Assembly (NCBI GenBank): GCA_014529385.2
Contig: CM043968.1
Location: 124,517,518-124,581,517, forward strand
Direction of reading: 5' to 3'
Source: Adiantum capillus-veneris
Taxonomy: Eukaryota; Streptophyta; Polypodiopsida; Polypodiales; Pteridaceae
Length of the DNA: 64,000 bases
Shown: positions 47,126 to 55,680 of the stretch, piece by piece
How positions within the stretch are numbered: the stretch's first letter is position 1
How the letters are laid out: every line of letters begins with the position of its first letter
Notes under the pieces: model-generated
What the model was told of the DNA's origin: nothing
Database searches by the model: none
The model's input: the letters and a program-made list of their open reading frames with translations, nothing else
Program-made: the position numbers and the translations under genes

Positions 47126-47297
47126 TGTAAGAAACTAGGAAACTAGGCTCTACTGGATCCTCCTCCCAACCTCCCTTTATAGGTGGGCTCCTAGCCCCTT
47201 ACCCTAGCCAGATCCCCTGTCCACACTGCCTAGCCCGGCCCTTGGCCGTAGTCCTTGCCTAGCCTAGTCCTTAGGATACAGGACCCGTGTCCTGACA
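47126..47297 (-). repeat. 5' LTR of element X
   Basis: 172 bp, TGTAAGAAACTAGG to GTGTCCTGACA on the plus strand, starting TG and ending CA. A TATA-like CCTATAAAGG is on the minus strand near 47,175-47,185. The sequence to its right is R-family copia sequence, so X was inserted in R3 or joined to it. Confidence 0.75.
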
Positions 47298-48963
47298 CAA
47301 AATGGCTGGTGCACACTTTGCGTGACAGTAAATTGGATGCACCTTTGTCTAGTCGTACTCGTTCAGGCTCTCGCCATGCATCTTATGCATCAGATTGTTA
47401 TGCTTTGGCTGTGTCTAGCTTACATGATGTTGAGGAGCCTCTGTCTTTTGATGAAGCACAGAATTCAGAAAATTGGATGGCTGCCATGCAATCAGAATAT
47501 GATGCACTCATAGAAAATGACACATGGACTTTATGTGATTTGCCTCCTGGAAATAAGGCCATTGGTACGAAATGGGTTTACAAGTTGAAACGCAAGCCGG
47601 ATGGTGCCATAAGGCTCAACTTGTTGCAAAGGGTTATGCACAGCAAAAAGGCATAGATTATAAAGAGACTTTTGCTCCCACTTGTCGTATGACTACTGTG
47701 CGTTTTCTATGTGCATTGGCAACTCATTTTGGTTGGGATGTACATCAATCAAACATTGTTATTGCTTTCTTGAATGGTGACATATTTGAGGAAGTTTATG
47801 TAACATAGCCTCGCGGTTTTGTCATAAAAGGACAAGAGGAAAAAGTGTGCAGATGTAAGAAGGATTTGTATGGGTTGAAGCAATCTCCTCGTGCTTGGTA
47901 TGAGAAGGCTGACACTCATTTGGTTAAACGAGGCTTTTGTAACAGTCCAACAGAAAGCACATTGTATGTAAAGTGTGAGGGTGATGTACTTCTCATTGTG
48001 GTTCTTTATGTTGATGATTTGCTGATCACTGGACCAAATGAGAGACATATTGCTGAATTTAAGGCTGATTTGAATGCTACTTTCAAGATGAAAGATTTGG
48101 GGTTGTTGCATCATTACTTGGGTATACAATCTAAGCAGTGTGATGGTGGTATTGCCTTGTGTTAGAAAAGTTACATAGAGACATTGCTATGTAAGTTTGG
48201 ACTTGAGGATTGCAAACCTATTGCCACTCCCATGGAAACAGGTTTGAAGTTGAGTCTACATGATGCTGACGATCCTGCTGATGTCACTCGTTACCAAACT
48301 GTTGTTGGCTACCTCATTTAAATATGCAACACGAGGCCGGATATTCAGTTTACAGTCTCACAGGTCAACAGATTTATGCATAGCCCAGGGTCTAAGCATT
48401 GGCAGGCTGTCAAGAGGATTTTTCGCTACCTTAGTGGCACTTTACATCTTGGCTTGTTTTATCCCAAGGGGGGATCATTGCCGCCAGACTTACATGCTTT
48501 TTCGGACTCAGATTGGGCTGGTTGTTTTGACACGCGAGTGTCCACAAGTGGTTTTTGTTTCATGCTTGGCAGTTCATGTATATCATGGTTGAGCAAGAAG
48601 CAACCTACTGTGGCCACTTCAAGTTGTGAGGCTGAGTACAGGGCAGTCTTCACAGCTACGGTTGAGTGTGTATGGCTCAGACGCCTTATGGCTGATTTGG
48701 GTGTTGGACAAGACACTGCCAACACTATCTACACTGACAGTCAGAGCGCATTGGCAGTTGCGAGGAACCCAGTTTTTCATGCTCGCACAAAGCACATTGA
48801 GGTGCATTACCACTATGTCAGGGAGAGGCTCTCAGCAGGAGAGATCAGCTTGGCTTATGTGCCAACGCAGGACAACCTTGCAGATCTTTTCACAAAGGCA
48901 TTGTCTCGTGAGAAGCTTGAAGCTTTCCGCAAAGCTTTGGGCTTACTCCCCTTTGTGGATTGA
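47298..48963 (+). pseudogene. Reverse transcriptase-RNase H of R3
   Basis: Reverse transcriptase: [14 protein letters not shown], then a frameshift, [35 protein letters not shown], a TAG, DLYGLKQSPRAWYEK and VVLYVDDLLITGPNE, with another TAG near 48,164. RNase H is intact in the frame 48,376-48,963: FSDSDWAGCFDTRVS, SSCEAEYRAVF, YTDSQSALAVARN and HYVRERLSAGEIS, ending LGLLPFVD. This frame is the best-preserved RNase H of the family here. Confidence 0.88.
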
Positions 48964-49028
48964 TCCTGTCCTCAGGGCATGGCACTTCCCTTTACTCACG
49001 TGTCAGCTCTCGTTCACCGCATCACTCT

Positions 49029-49038
49029 AGGGGGGATT
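49029..49038 (+). other. Polypurine tract of R3
   Basis: AGGGGGGATT directly before the LTR start TGTTACC. Confidence 0.8.
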
Positions 49039-49265
49039 TGTTACCATATACATGTGGTAGTGATGTGTGTGAACACACTAGGACCGCCGGGGCATTTTTT
49101 TCCTCTTTAGGAGGTTTTTTCCCTCCTGCATGGTATATACGCCCATCACTCTAGGGCTATCTATCTTTCCATTGCACACTAAGTAACACACTCTCTATTG
49201 TGTGCCTTGAGCTTCCTTCGTCTTCTCCAAGCTGTGTGTGTTTCTCTGCAACCCTAATTCCAACA
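49039..49265 (+). repeat. 3' LTR of R3
   Basis: 227 bp, TGTTACCATATACATG to CCTAATTCCAACA, the reverse complement of the R1 and R2 LTRs. Confidence 0.92.
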
Positions 49266-49950
49266 ATGAGCATGGAAAGTGTTGTGGAGTACATGATAAA
49301 GATGCATCAAAAGTCCTCACATGATTGACTTTCTACAATTGCATGGGAAGCAAGCAAGAAAGTTCAAAAGATGCATAAAAGCAAGATCTTGAGCACTGGA
49401 TGGATACAAGACATAAAGAATTGCTTTGGGAGATGGGATGCATTACACTTGCTACATCATGCCGCAATAGACTCCTAAATGAATGAAGCTTTTCTACAAC
49501 ACCAATGTATGATGGCTTGGGAGGAATCCGGTGTGTCATGCTTCATATATTACACCGCCCATATTGCCCCCAACTACAAAACCATGTTCTTCGCTCAAAG
49601 AGTAAATTGTACTCACCCTTATATGCTTGAGCCTATCCCCTTCTCAACGATACGCACTATCACAACCGTTCGGCTTAACTCTCACTCCCTTCGACACGAG
49701 ACAGGGCATTGGGGCAATGTAAAAGAGTCAAATCAATTGTGCGCATTATGCTCACTGCAAGTTTGAGAATATGAGTACCACACACTACTAGAGTACTCAG
49801 CTTTTGGTCACATCCGCACTTGCTTCCCTTACATTTTTAGCCATGACTTAGGCTTTCCTCTCCCAGCCACAGTGTCGGCTCTCCATTGCAACTCTTGTCA
49901 CCAAAATTTTGGAGCATCCAAAATCACTCGTCAACCACACACATACTACA
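49266..49950 (+). pseudogene. C-terminal fragment of a LINE-type reverse transcriptase ORF
   Basis: Frame 49,479-49,766 encodes YMLEPIPFSTIRTITTVRL, NSHSLRHETGHWGN and QLCALCSLQV. After a TGA the same frame gives EYEYHTLLEYSAFGHIR. This follows the pattern RxxSHxLxxExGRW...CxxC...EDExHxLxxCxxYxxIR found near the C-terminus of many LINE ORF2 proteins (zf-RVT-like). The upstream catalytic domain is absent. Identification is from recall of the family pattern. Confidence 0.5.
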
Positions 49951-50002
49951 TCACATGTAGCGTTGGTCCCATAGGGCATATTTGACCTCCCAGGACGATA
50001 AC

Positions 50003-50006
<4 letters not shown>

Positions 50007-50042
<36 letters not shown>
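50007..50042. repeat. (TC)18 microsatellite
   Basis: 36 bases of uninterrupted TC. It is preceded by CATATTTGACCTCC and an AGGACGATAA-type sequence that recurs before the tract at 50,770. Confidence 0.95.
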
Positions 50043-50046
<4 letters not shown>

Positions 50047-50048
50047 AT

Positions 50049-50158
50049 GTATCATATCTCCGTCAAAGGAAGGGAAAGGCGTGCGTGCATTTGTGCTCTC
50101 TTATCTTTGTATCAGATCTCCGTCAAAGGGAGGAAAAGGTGTGCGTACATTTGTGTAT
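50049..50158. repeat. 60-bp tandem duplication
   Basis: GTATCATATCTCCGTCAAAG at 50,049 and GTATCAGATCTCCGTCAAAG at 50,109, each followed by related AAGG...GTGCGT-CATTTGTG sequence. Confidence 0.85.
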
Positions 50159-50160
50159 AA

Positions 50161-50162
<2 letters not shown>

Positions 50163-50206
<44 letters not shown>
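50163..50206. repeat. (CT)n microsatellite
   Basis: 44 bases of uninterrupted CT. Confidence 0.95.
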
Positions 50207-50208
<2 letters not shown>

Positions 50209-50578
50209 CAAAGCGAGCCCTCACACTCTCTCCTCTATAGTCCCCCCTGGGCGAGGGGCACCAATCAAGGGAGACTTGCTCGTAGATCGTGATCCTCGCA
50301 CCAATCAAGGGAGCCTTGTTTTCAAGACCAAAGAGGACCGCATGACACTCTTAAAGCAAGCGCCTCTTCTCAAAGGCATGACCATATGGATTAGCAAGGC
50401 TCTAATCCTTTCCCAACTCAAAATGAAGAAGCAAGACGTGCAAAAGGTACGAGAGACACAAGCCGCAAGCAAATTCGTCGTCTATCGTGGCCGTAGAGCC
50501 ATCATCGAGGAATTTCGAGCCCAAAAAGGCATCCGGCATCCCATCCTCCTCCCTTGGTCACCCCAACCCCATAAGTGA
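50207..50578 (+). pseudogene. Possible LINE ORF1-like C-terminal segment, open but uncertain
   Basis: The open frame (49,982-50,578) starts in a CT tract that codes for Ser-Leu repeats. After it comes SLVFKTKEDRMTLLKQAPL, LKGMTIWISKALILSQLKMK and KFVVYRGRRAIIEEFRAQKG. The pattern (FKxKxDRxxLLKxxxxLKGxxIxIxxxL...YRGRRxIIEEF) resembles the C-terminal domain of LINE ORF1 RNA-binding proteins and lies 3' of a LINE ORF2 remnant. No RNA-recognition motif is clear. It may also be a chance frame. Confidence 0.3.
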
Positions 50579-50615
50579 TATTTGTTGCACTTTTGTTGTA
50601 TCACAACTGTTTGCG

Positions 50616-50646
<31 letters not shown>
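50616..50646. repeat. Poly-C run of 31 bases
   Basis: 31 consecutive C, flanked by GTTTGCG and GCGGC. Such a run can be polymerase- or assembly-sensitive. Confidence 0.9.
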
Positions 50647-50647
<1 letters not shown>

Positions 50648-50767
50648 CGGCTATACATCTATTTATGCCATTGTAGACATGGTGCCCTCTTAGCTAGAGG
50701 AGTCCTTTTATACACGCGTTCTCTTAGTTCCATAGGTCATATTTGACCTCCAAGAACGATAATGGAA

Positions 50768-50769
<2 letters not shown>

Positions 50770-50800
<31 letters not shown>
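50770..50800. repeat. (TC)n microsatellite followed by C-rich tail
   Basis: About 30 bases of TC, then CCCCTCTCCCCCC. It is preceded by CATAGGTCATATTTGACCTC, matching the sequence before 50,007. Confidence 0.95.
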
Positions 50801-50801
<1 letters not shown>

Positions 50802-51191
50802 CCTCTCCCCCCAATAAGTGTCACCAAATCTGGAATTTCTTGAATCCCATAGGCGATATATTACATGCCTCAGCTCGAAATGAGCAACACATGCTCTTCA
50901 AATCAAAATTATAAAAAGCACAAGCTAGTTTAGCAAATTGTACGAAGATATAAGTTTTACACCGAGAAATTCACATGGATAACATCAGTGGGTTGGGTAC
51001 AATACCCAAAGTGAGTTAGCAGTAAACTGCAGGGGTTATCAGGTTAAGACTCTCAAAAGAACAACCTAGAGGGTGCCTCGGAACACTGCAATTGTGCTGT
51101 ATGCAACGCACCACACCACACCGCGCCCGCCATGAACATGCTCAGAAACTTGTGAAATGCCAACCCTAGACAGTTGTAGCAGACGATCAAC

Positions 51192-51196
<5 letters not shown>

Positions 51197-51225
<29 letters not shown>
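51197..51225. repeat. (GA)n microsatellite
   Basis: 29 bases of GA immediately before the eEF1A pseudogene fragment. Confidence 0.95.
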
Positions 51226-51226
<1 letters not shown>

Positions 51227-51229
<3 letters not shown>

Positions 51230-51490
51230 GGGGGCTACAACCCTGACAAGATTCCGTTCGTGCCCATCTCTGGATTTAAGGGCAACATGCATATGATTGA
51301 GAGAGAGACCAACCTTGACTGGTACGAGGGTCCATGCACCCTCCTTGAGGCTCTTGACATGATTTCAGAGCCCAAGAGACCCTCCGATAAGCCCCTCTGC
51401 TTGCCATCGCAGTATGTCTATAAACTAGGTGGCATTGAAAATTGTACCTGTTGGATGAGTGGAAACGGGCATTATCAAGCCCATGCTCGT
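51227..51490 (+). pseudogene. eEF1A (translation elongation factor 1-alpha) fragment
   Basis: The plus strand encodes [18 protein letters not shown], then [34 protein letters not shown] and [13 protein letters not shown]. This is the segment of eEF1A around the end of the GTPase domain and start of domain 2. After a one-base insertion the next frame gives VPVG, a [12 protein letters not shown]. No intron is seen within the fragment, which fits a retroposed copy. The rest of the gene is absent. Confidence 0.85.
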
Positions 51491-51499
51491 AGCACATGC

Positions 51500-52030
51500 T
51501 CTCGACGGGCATGCACCTCTACCATGCATTTTTTATTTACACCGAGCAAGGAACAACACATAGTAATACACTGGCGTGTGGGGCAACAAATCAACAACGA
51601 GCAAGTGGGTAGATGTCGTGTCCTCCTGTGTGGGGTCTAGAGTCCAAAGCCCTTTCCGATTTTGACCCAAAAAGTGAGAGGTTGCCCGTTGCCTAGTGGG
51701 TCTGAACGTGAACTATACTCTTTTACGCCCCTGCACAAGAAGCTTTTCACGCAATCTACAACACTACAAACGAGAGGCATGTGGGATATACATTCTTCAA
51801 AAATGATGCAAGGAACTGAGGATGAATGGCATTCACAAGCTTATTTTGACATGCTTTTTGGCTTGCAGAAGGCCTTAGTAGACTCCTAAACTTTTGGGTG
51901 CAATTGTAGATCATTAGATTGGGCCGTTTGTGAATATTGTGGACCATTCGATTAAGGTTCTTAAATAGGGCCACATAGAAATGTCAATTATATTTTTCAT
52001 TTTTGTTAAAAGAGGCACTGATTGGGTGGG
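51500..52030. other. No recognisable gene
   Basis: A frame at 51,662-51,889 (EDEWHSQAYFDMLFGLQKAL) is not recognised. Nothing else is visible. Confidence 0.5.
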
Positions 52031-52032
52031 TA

Positions 52033-52035
<3 letters not shown>

Positions 52036-52082
<47 letters not shown>
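52036..52082. repeat. (CT)n microsatellite, the longest in the window
   Basis: 47 bases of uninterrupted CT. Confidence 0.95.
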
Positions 52083-52087
<5 letters not shown>

Positions 52088-52280
52088 CTTAATGTGTTTT
52101 GGGAGCAATTCTAGACCATTGGATTAAGCCCTTTTGTGGACCATTGGAGTAAGCTTCTGGAATAGGACCACATGGCAAAGTCAATGCTAAGATACTTAGA
52201 GGACATAGCTGCCTTTAAAGATCAAGGGAAGAAGTTTATCATCAGGAAGATGTAAATATCTGACAAAGATTTTTTCACAA

Positions 52281-52301
52281 AGAGAGAGAGAGAGAGAGAG
52301 A
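52281..52301. repeat. (AG)n microsatellite
   Basis: 21 bases of AG repeat, followed at 52,344-52,387 by a 23-bp tandem duplication of ATTAGGTAGAGCATGTAGGG. Confidence 0.9.
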
Positions 52302-52390
52302 CCTATGTTGGTGCTAATGTACATTCAGGTTTCAACTAGGTACATTAGGTAGAGCATGTAGGGTATATTAGGTAGAGCATGTAGGGTCTC

Positions 52391-52417
52391 TTGATTGTTG
52401 TGATTAATAACAATCAA
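52391..52417. repeat. Short inverted repeat
   Basis: TTGATTGTT and AACAATCAA, nine bases each, separated by nine bases. Confidence 0.8.
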
Positions 52418-52429
52418 AACTCGGGTACC

Positions 52430-52500
52430 CTAGGGTGGGTTTTGAACCCATGACCTCACCCATGAGAGGCGCATACCCTAACCACTACGCCATGCGTGCG
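52430..52500 (-). repeat. tRNA-derived SINE-like head, copy 1
   Basis: On the minus strand, an A-box-like TGGCGTAGTGG (52,482-52,492) is followed 32 bases later by a B box in GGGTTCAAAACCC (52,437-52,449). The region between can form an anticodon-like arm (GCCTC with GAGGT, loop of 8). The arrangement is that of an RNA polymerase III promoter in a tRNA or tRNA-derived SINE. The acceptor stem is not convincing, so I do not call a functional tRNA. Confidence 0.55.
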
Positions 52501-52555
52501 TTCTGAAACGAAAGGGCCCTAATTTACTTAAAACATGTATGCACAAGGGCGACAT

Positions 52556-52611
52556 CCGAAAGCAATCTAGGGTCCCCTAGATTACTTTTTGGGACCCTAG
52601 ATTGCTTTCGG
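52556..52611. repeat. Perfect 21-bp inverted repeat
   Basis: The arms 52,556-52,576 (CCGAAAGCAATCTAGGGTCC and one more C) and 52,591-52,611 are exact complements separated by 14 bases. The loop contains a third partial copy, CCTAGATTAC. It would form a long stable hairpin if transcribed. It could be the end of a foldback element or MITE. Confidence 0.85.
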
Positions 52612-52884
52612 CGCCGCCACTGAGATCTACGGCCCACAATGCCCCTGCCGTAGATCCCACCCTCCCATGTCCGTGCCACTTAGTCCTGAGGTATCCACGA
52701 GACTAGACTGTCGGCGGCCACTAGCCTCAAGTGATCTCTTGATCCACATTGCCCTGTGATAACTGCCTCTCCTTGCCCTCCACACTATCTCACACAAGCT
52801 GACGTGATTCGATCCGTCTGATGCACATTTGTAAATTTCAGACATTTGATAAATTTGGGGAGGAAAGTAGATTTGGGGCGGTCC

Positions 52885-52955
52885 GCACCTCATGTCTTGA
52901 ACCCACAACCTCCCCACTGCGAGCCATGTGCACTAACCACTATGCGTGCATGTGT
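52885..52955 (-). repeat. tRNA-derived SINE-like head, copy 2
   Basis: Same orientation and layout as the copy at 52,430: an A-box-like CGCATAGTGG near 52,937-52,947 and a B-box-like GGTTCAAGACA at 52,893-52,903. GTGGTTAG follows the A box in both copies. The bodies beyond the B box differ. Confidence 0.5.
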
Positions 52956-52959
52956 TCAT

Positions 52960-53439
52960 TAAGTTATAGGGATTTGAGTATGTCATATTGTAAATGTGGG
53001 TTGATTAGTAAGTTTGGGGTAATCGTCAAATTTGACGGTCCATAATTGATGCACCCCCGTGTTTTCCTCCTCCAACATTAATCCCATTTGAACATGCCCA
53101 TGTAATATAGTGTTGGGGGCATCAACCTGTCCATCTCATGACTCTCAAGATTACCCAATCATGCTGCTTCATCATTTTCTTGAGTGTGTTCCTACCACAA
53201 TGAATATCTACCAATAAAAAAAGTAAGCATTTAAAAAAAACTAACCTCTACTTTTTCATTAGTAAAAAGGGGGAGAGGCATAGAGAGGTAGGTACTTTGG
53301 GAGTGAGATGGAGGGACAAAAAGTATAAAGAGGAGAGAGTCATAAATAGATAAAGTGATTAAAATGGAGATGGATAAACATGTACATTTTAATCAGTAAT
53401 TATAATGTTTCTCTACACCTTGTTTTGAAGAGAATTAAA
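52960..53439. other. AT-rich spacer upstream of the decayed gene
   Basis: No gene is recognised. Purine-rich stretches (GAGATGGAGGGACAAAAAG) lie at 53,270-53,350. It may hold the promoter of the gene that starts at 53,440. Confidence 0.4.
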
Positions 53440-54058
53440 ATGGCCTCTGCAAAGAAATCTGATGTTTGGGCATTTGTTGAGTTTATTGACAATGGGGAAA
53501 CAATTGGACAGGGTCAAATTGATTGTACGATGGCAATGACACTCCCCTTCCTCATGTTTTTCCAAAGAACGAGGAAATGAACACCTTGACAAAGGCGGAG
53601 AAGAGCCTTGTTGCATGGTCTAAAAGTGATTTGGTGAGAGTTTTGAATCTCTCTATTATATATATATTTATTTTAATTTTGTATAGAAACATTTCATATA
53701 AGAAAATTGGATCGAATGTTTTGCAGCGAGTTTCAAATATGGCAAGGAGAGAATAGCCAGATGTGTCTCCATCATTGAGTGTTTCACTTTCCCAAAACAC
53801 ACCTATCAGTGGTGTGCTATCTCCACCTGTTGCGGCACCTAAATTTGCACCAAAAAAGGCTTCAAAAGGCAAGGTAAAAGTGCATGACGGCACCTCCTCT
53901 AAAGTTGTCGTAGACGTAGAAGATTCCGAAGAGGAAATGATGATACAGAAATGGAACCATACATGTTGGCTGGAGAAAATGTTGGAGGTGACTTTCCAAT
54001 AAATGAGGATGTTACGCTACACCAAGATATGTTATCCAAACATCTTGAAAATCTCAAG
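53440..54058 (+). pseudogene. Decayed multi-exon gene of unknown function, first two exons
   Basis: Exon 1 (53,440-53,633) starts MASAKKSDVWAFVEF, has a one-base shift after QIDCT, continues DGNDTPLPHVFPKNEEMNTL and ends SKSDL at a donor GTGAGA. Intron 1 (53,634-53,726) ends TTTTGCAG. Exon 2 (53,727-54,058) has a TAG after MARRE, then VSPSLSVSLSQNTPISG, an acidic SEEE stretch, a frame shift and LHQDMLSKHLENLK at donor GTACCT. The first residues vaguely recall zinc-finger BED domains of transposases, but Cys and His are not in place. Function unknown. Confidence 0.5.
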
Positions 54059-54069
54059 GTACCTAGGTG

Positions 54070-54074
54070 TTTTC
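54070..54074. repeat. Target-site duplication of R4 (diverged)
   Basis: TTTTC before the 5' LTR corresponds to TTTTT at 59,538-59,542 after the last LTR, one mismatch. Confidence 0.55.
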
Positions 54075-54303
54075 TATTACCATATATATGTGGTAGTGAT
54101 GTGTGTCAACACACTTAGGACCACTAGGACCTTTTTTTCCTCGCTATGAGGCTTTTCCCCCGTGTGCATTGTGTATACGCCCATCACTCTAGGGATAACT
54201 TATCTCTCCATTGTGCAGTAAGCAATATACTCTCTCGTGTGTGCCTTGAGCTTCTTCATCTTCTCCAAGATGTATGTGTTTCCATGCAACCCTATTTCCA
54301 ACA
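54075..54303 (+). repeat. 5' LTR of R4
   Basis: 229 bp, starting TATTACC where other copies have TGTTACC and ending TTTCCAACA. Confidence 0.88.
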
Positions 54304-54305
54304 AT

Positions 54306-54317
54306 TGGTATCAGAGC
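54306..54317 (+). other. Primer-binding site of R4
   Basis: TGGTATCAGAGC, a perfect initiator tRNA-Met match, separated from the LTR by AT. Confidence 0.9.
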
Positions 54318-54667
54318 AGGTTGCATCCTCTCAGGCGTAGTCGTCAGCATCTCTAGCATCCGCCTGCTCACTTTATCCGCTTTGGATGAGCTTTGGTGAG
54401 CGTTAGCAAGTCGAAAAATCCTTTGGGAGAACTTGAAGAGCTTGGTCTGTTCAAAATTTTCATTCGAGTTCATTTTGGCCTCCATTTCCACTACAGCCAG
54501 TACTGCATAGGCAATTTTGTTCGTTTGTGCAAAATTTTTGTCATTGTAATTTTTTGCAGAACAAGCCTCTTACAGTTTTCTTTGGGTTGTGCTATATAGC
54601 AAGTAGTGGTCCTACTTTGGTTTTTCCTCTTTTTGGGCAGTTTTCACATCAGGTATAGTCACTCGCC

Positions 54668-55680
54668 ATGGCTCACAACAACAAAATCATTTTCAAGATG
54701 TTGTTGTTGAGGATAAACAGGGTGAAGAGAACTACCCAATGTGGGCTTACATGATGCAACATGTTCTTATGCCAAAGGGCGTTTGGAATTTTGTGTAGGA
54801 CATTGATGTACGTCTGCCTTCTGTGGATACATGCTCTATTGAGGATGTCGCAGGTTTTGGTGGTAGGACTATTGCTGCTAGAATTGTTTTGCCTACGGCT
54901 GAGCAATCTTGTTGGGATGTTATAGGATGCACATGCTCATGCATTATCTATGAAGCACACTAGGATGCACAGGCTCATGCATTAATCACATTATCTATGT
55001 TATAGGATGCACTGGCTCATGCATTAATTGAATTATCTATGAAGCGCACTATTACTCCTCACATTCGCTCAACTAAAACAGTAAAATAAGCTTGGGCTAT
55101 TTCGGATGGTCTTTATGCAAGTCACACTGAGGCTAGAATCGCATTGCAAAGTAAAGAGATGGAATTGAATATTATACATGAGAAAGATGACATAGACACT
55201 TTCCTTGTTGGTATCAAGGATATTAATGAGCAATTCATTCCTATAGGCAAAGTCATTTCTGACACTTCAATTGTGCTCATTGTTCTTGATGCATTGCCAA
55301 ATTCTTACTAGACTTTTGCTAGTATTTGGAGACTTATGACCCAAGGAATCCTTATGTTGTCAAGTTTGATGCATTATATACATTGTTGTTGCAAGAGTCA
55401 CTTTCAAGAAAGAATAGGGCTAAACAGGCTGCAGTTGAACATGCTTTTGTTGCTATGCAAAGAAAAGGTGGTAACAACAATGTAGCCACTTCTCATGGTT
55501 CTTCAGCAAGTGGAAAATCACATGTTCCTCATGCTTCTGCTGGCAGCACCTCATCGTCGAATTCTGGTGAAAAAAGCAAGAAGAAGATGTGTTACCATTA
55601 TTGCAAGGCTAACGGTCACTAGATAAAGTAGTGTCCTAAATTGAAAGCAAAACATGCCAAGAAGAAAGAGGCTGGTTCCA
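54668..55680 (+). pseudogene. Gag of R4, broken
   Basis: ATG at 54,668 (MAHNNKIIFKM), then NYPMWAYMMQHVLMPKGVW in another frame. Here the Trp codon lost in R1 and R2 is present. The sequence 54,930-55,030 contains duplicated fragments of GGATGCACAGGCTCATGCAT. Frame 55,326-55,622 covers the C-terminal part and the zinc knuckle CYHYCKANGH, cut by stops. Confidence 0.8.

Larger units (their letters stand above)
43097..47297 (-). mobile_element. Unclassified LTR element X, 5' part
   Basis: The right end shows a minus-strand LTR start with an initiator tRNA-Met PBS, so the internal region extends leftwards. I recognise no gag or pol domain in about 4 kb, and no second LTR is visible at the left end. 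It may be a large non-autonomous element or an autonomous one cut short. The stretch 46,850-47,110 is GC-rich, unlike the rest of the window. The left boundary at 43,097 is only where homology to element D stops. Confidence 0.5.
47298..49265 (+). mobile_element. Ty1/copia retrotransposon R3, 5'-truncated
   Basis: This plus-strand copy of the R family begins abruptly at the LTR of X, within the end of the integrase/RT linker (KWLVHTLRDSKLDAPL). It keeps reverse transcriptase, RNase H and the 3' LTR. The 5' LTR, gag, protease and integrase are missing. Confidence 0.88.

Noticed and set aside
49982-50206. Ser-Leu repeat protein
   Set aside because: The Ser-Leu runs are just the translation of (CT)n microsatellites; a coding role is not supported.
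52430-52500. Functional tRNA gene
   Set aside because: A and B boxes are good, but I cannot form a proper 7-bp acceptor stem and the anticodon loop has 8 bases. A SINE-like head fits better.
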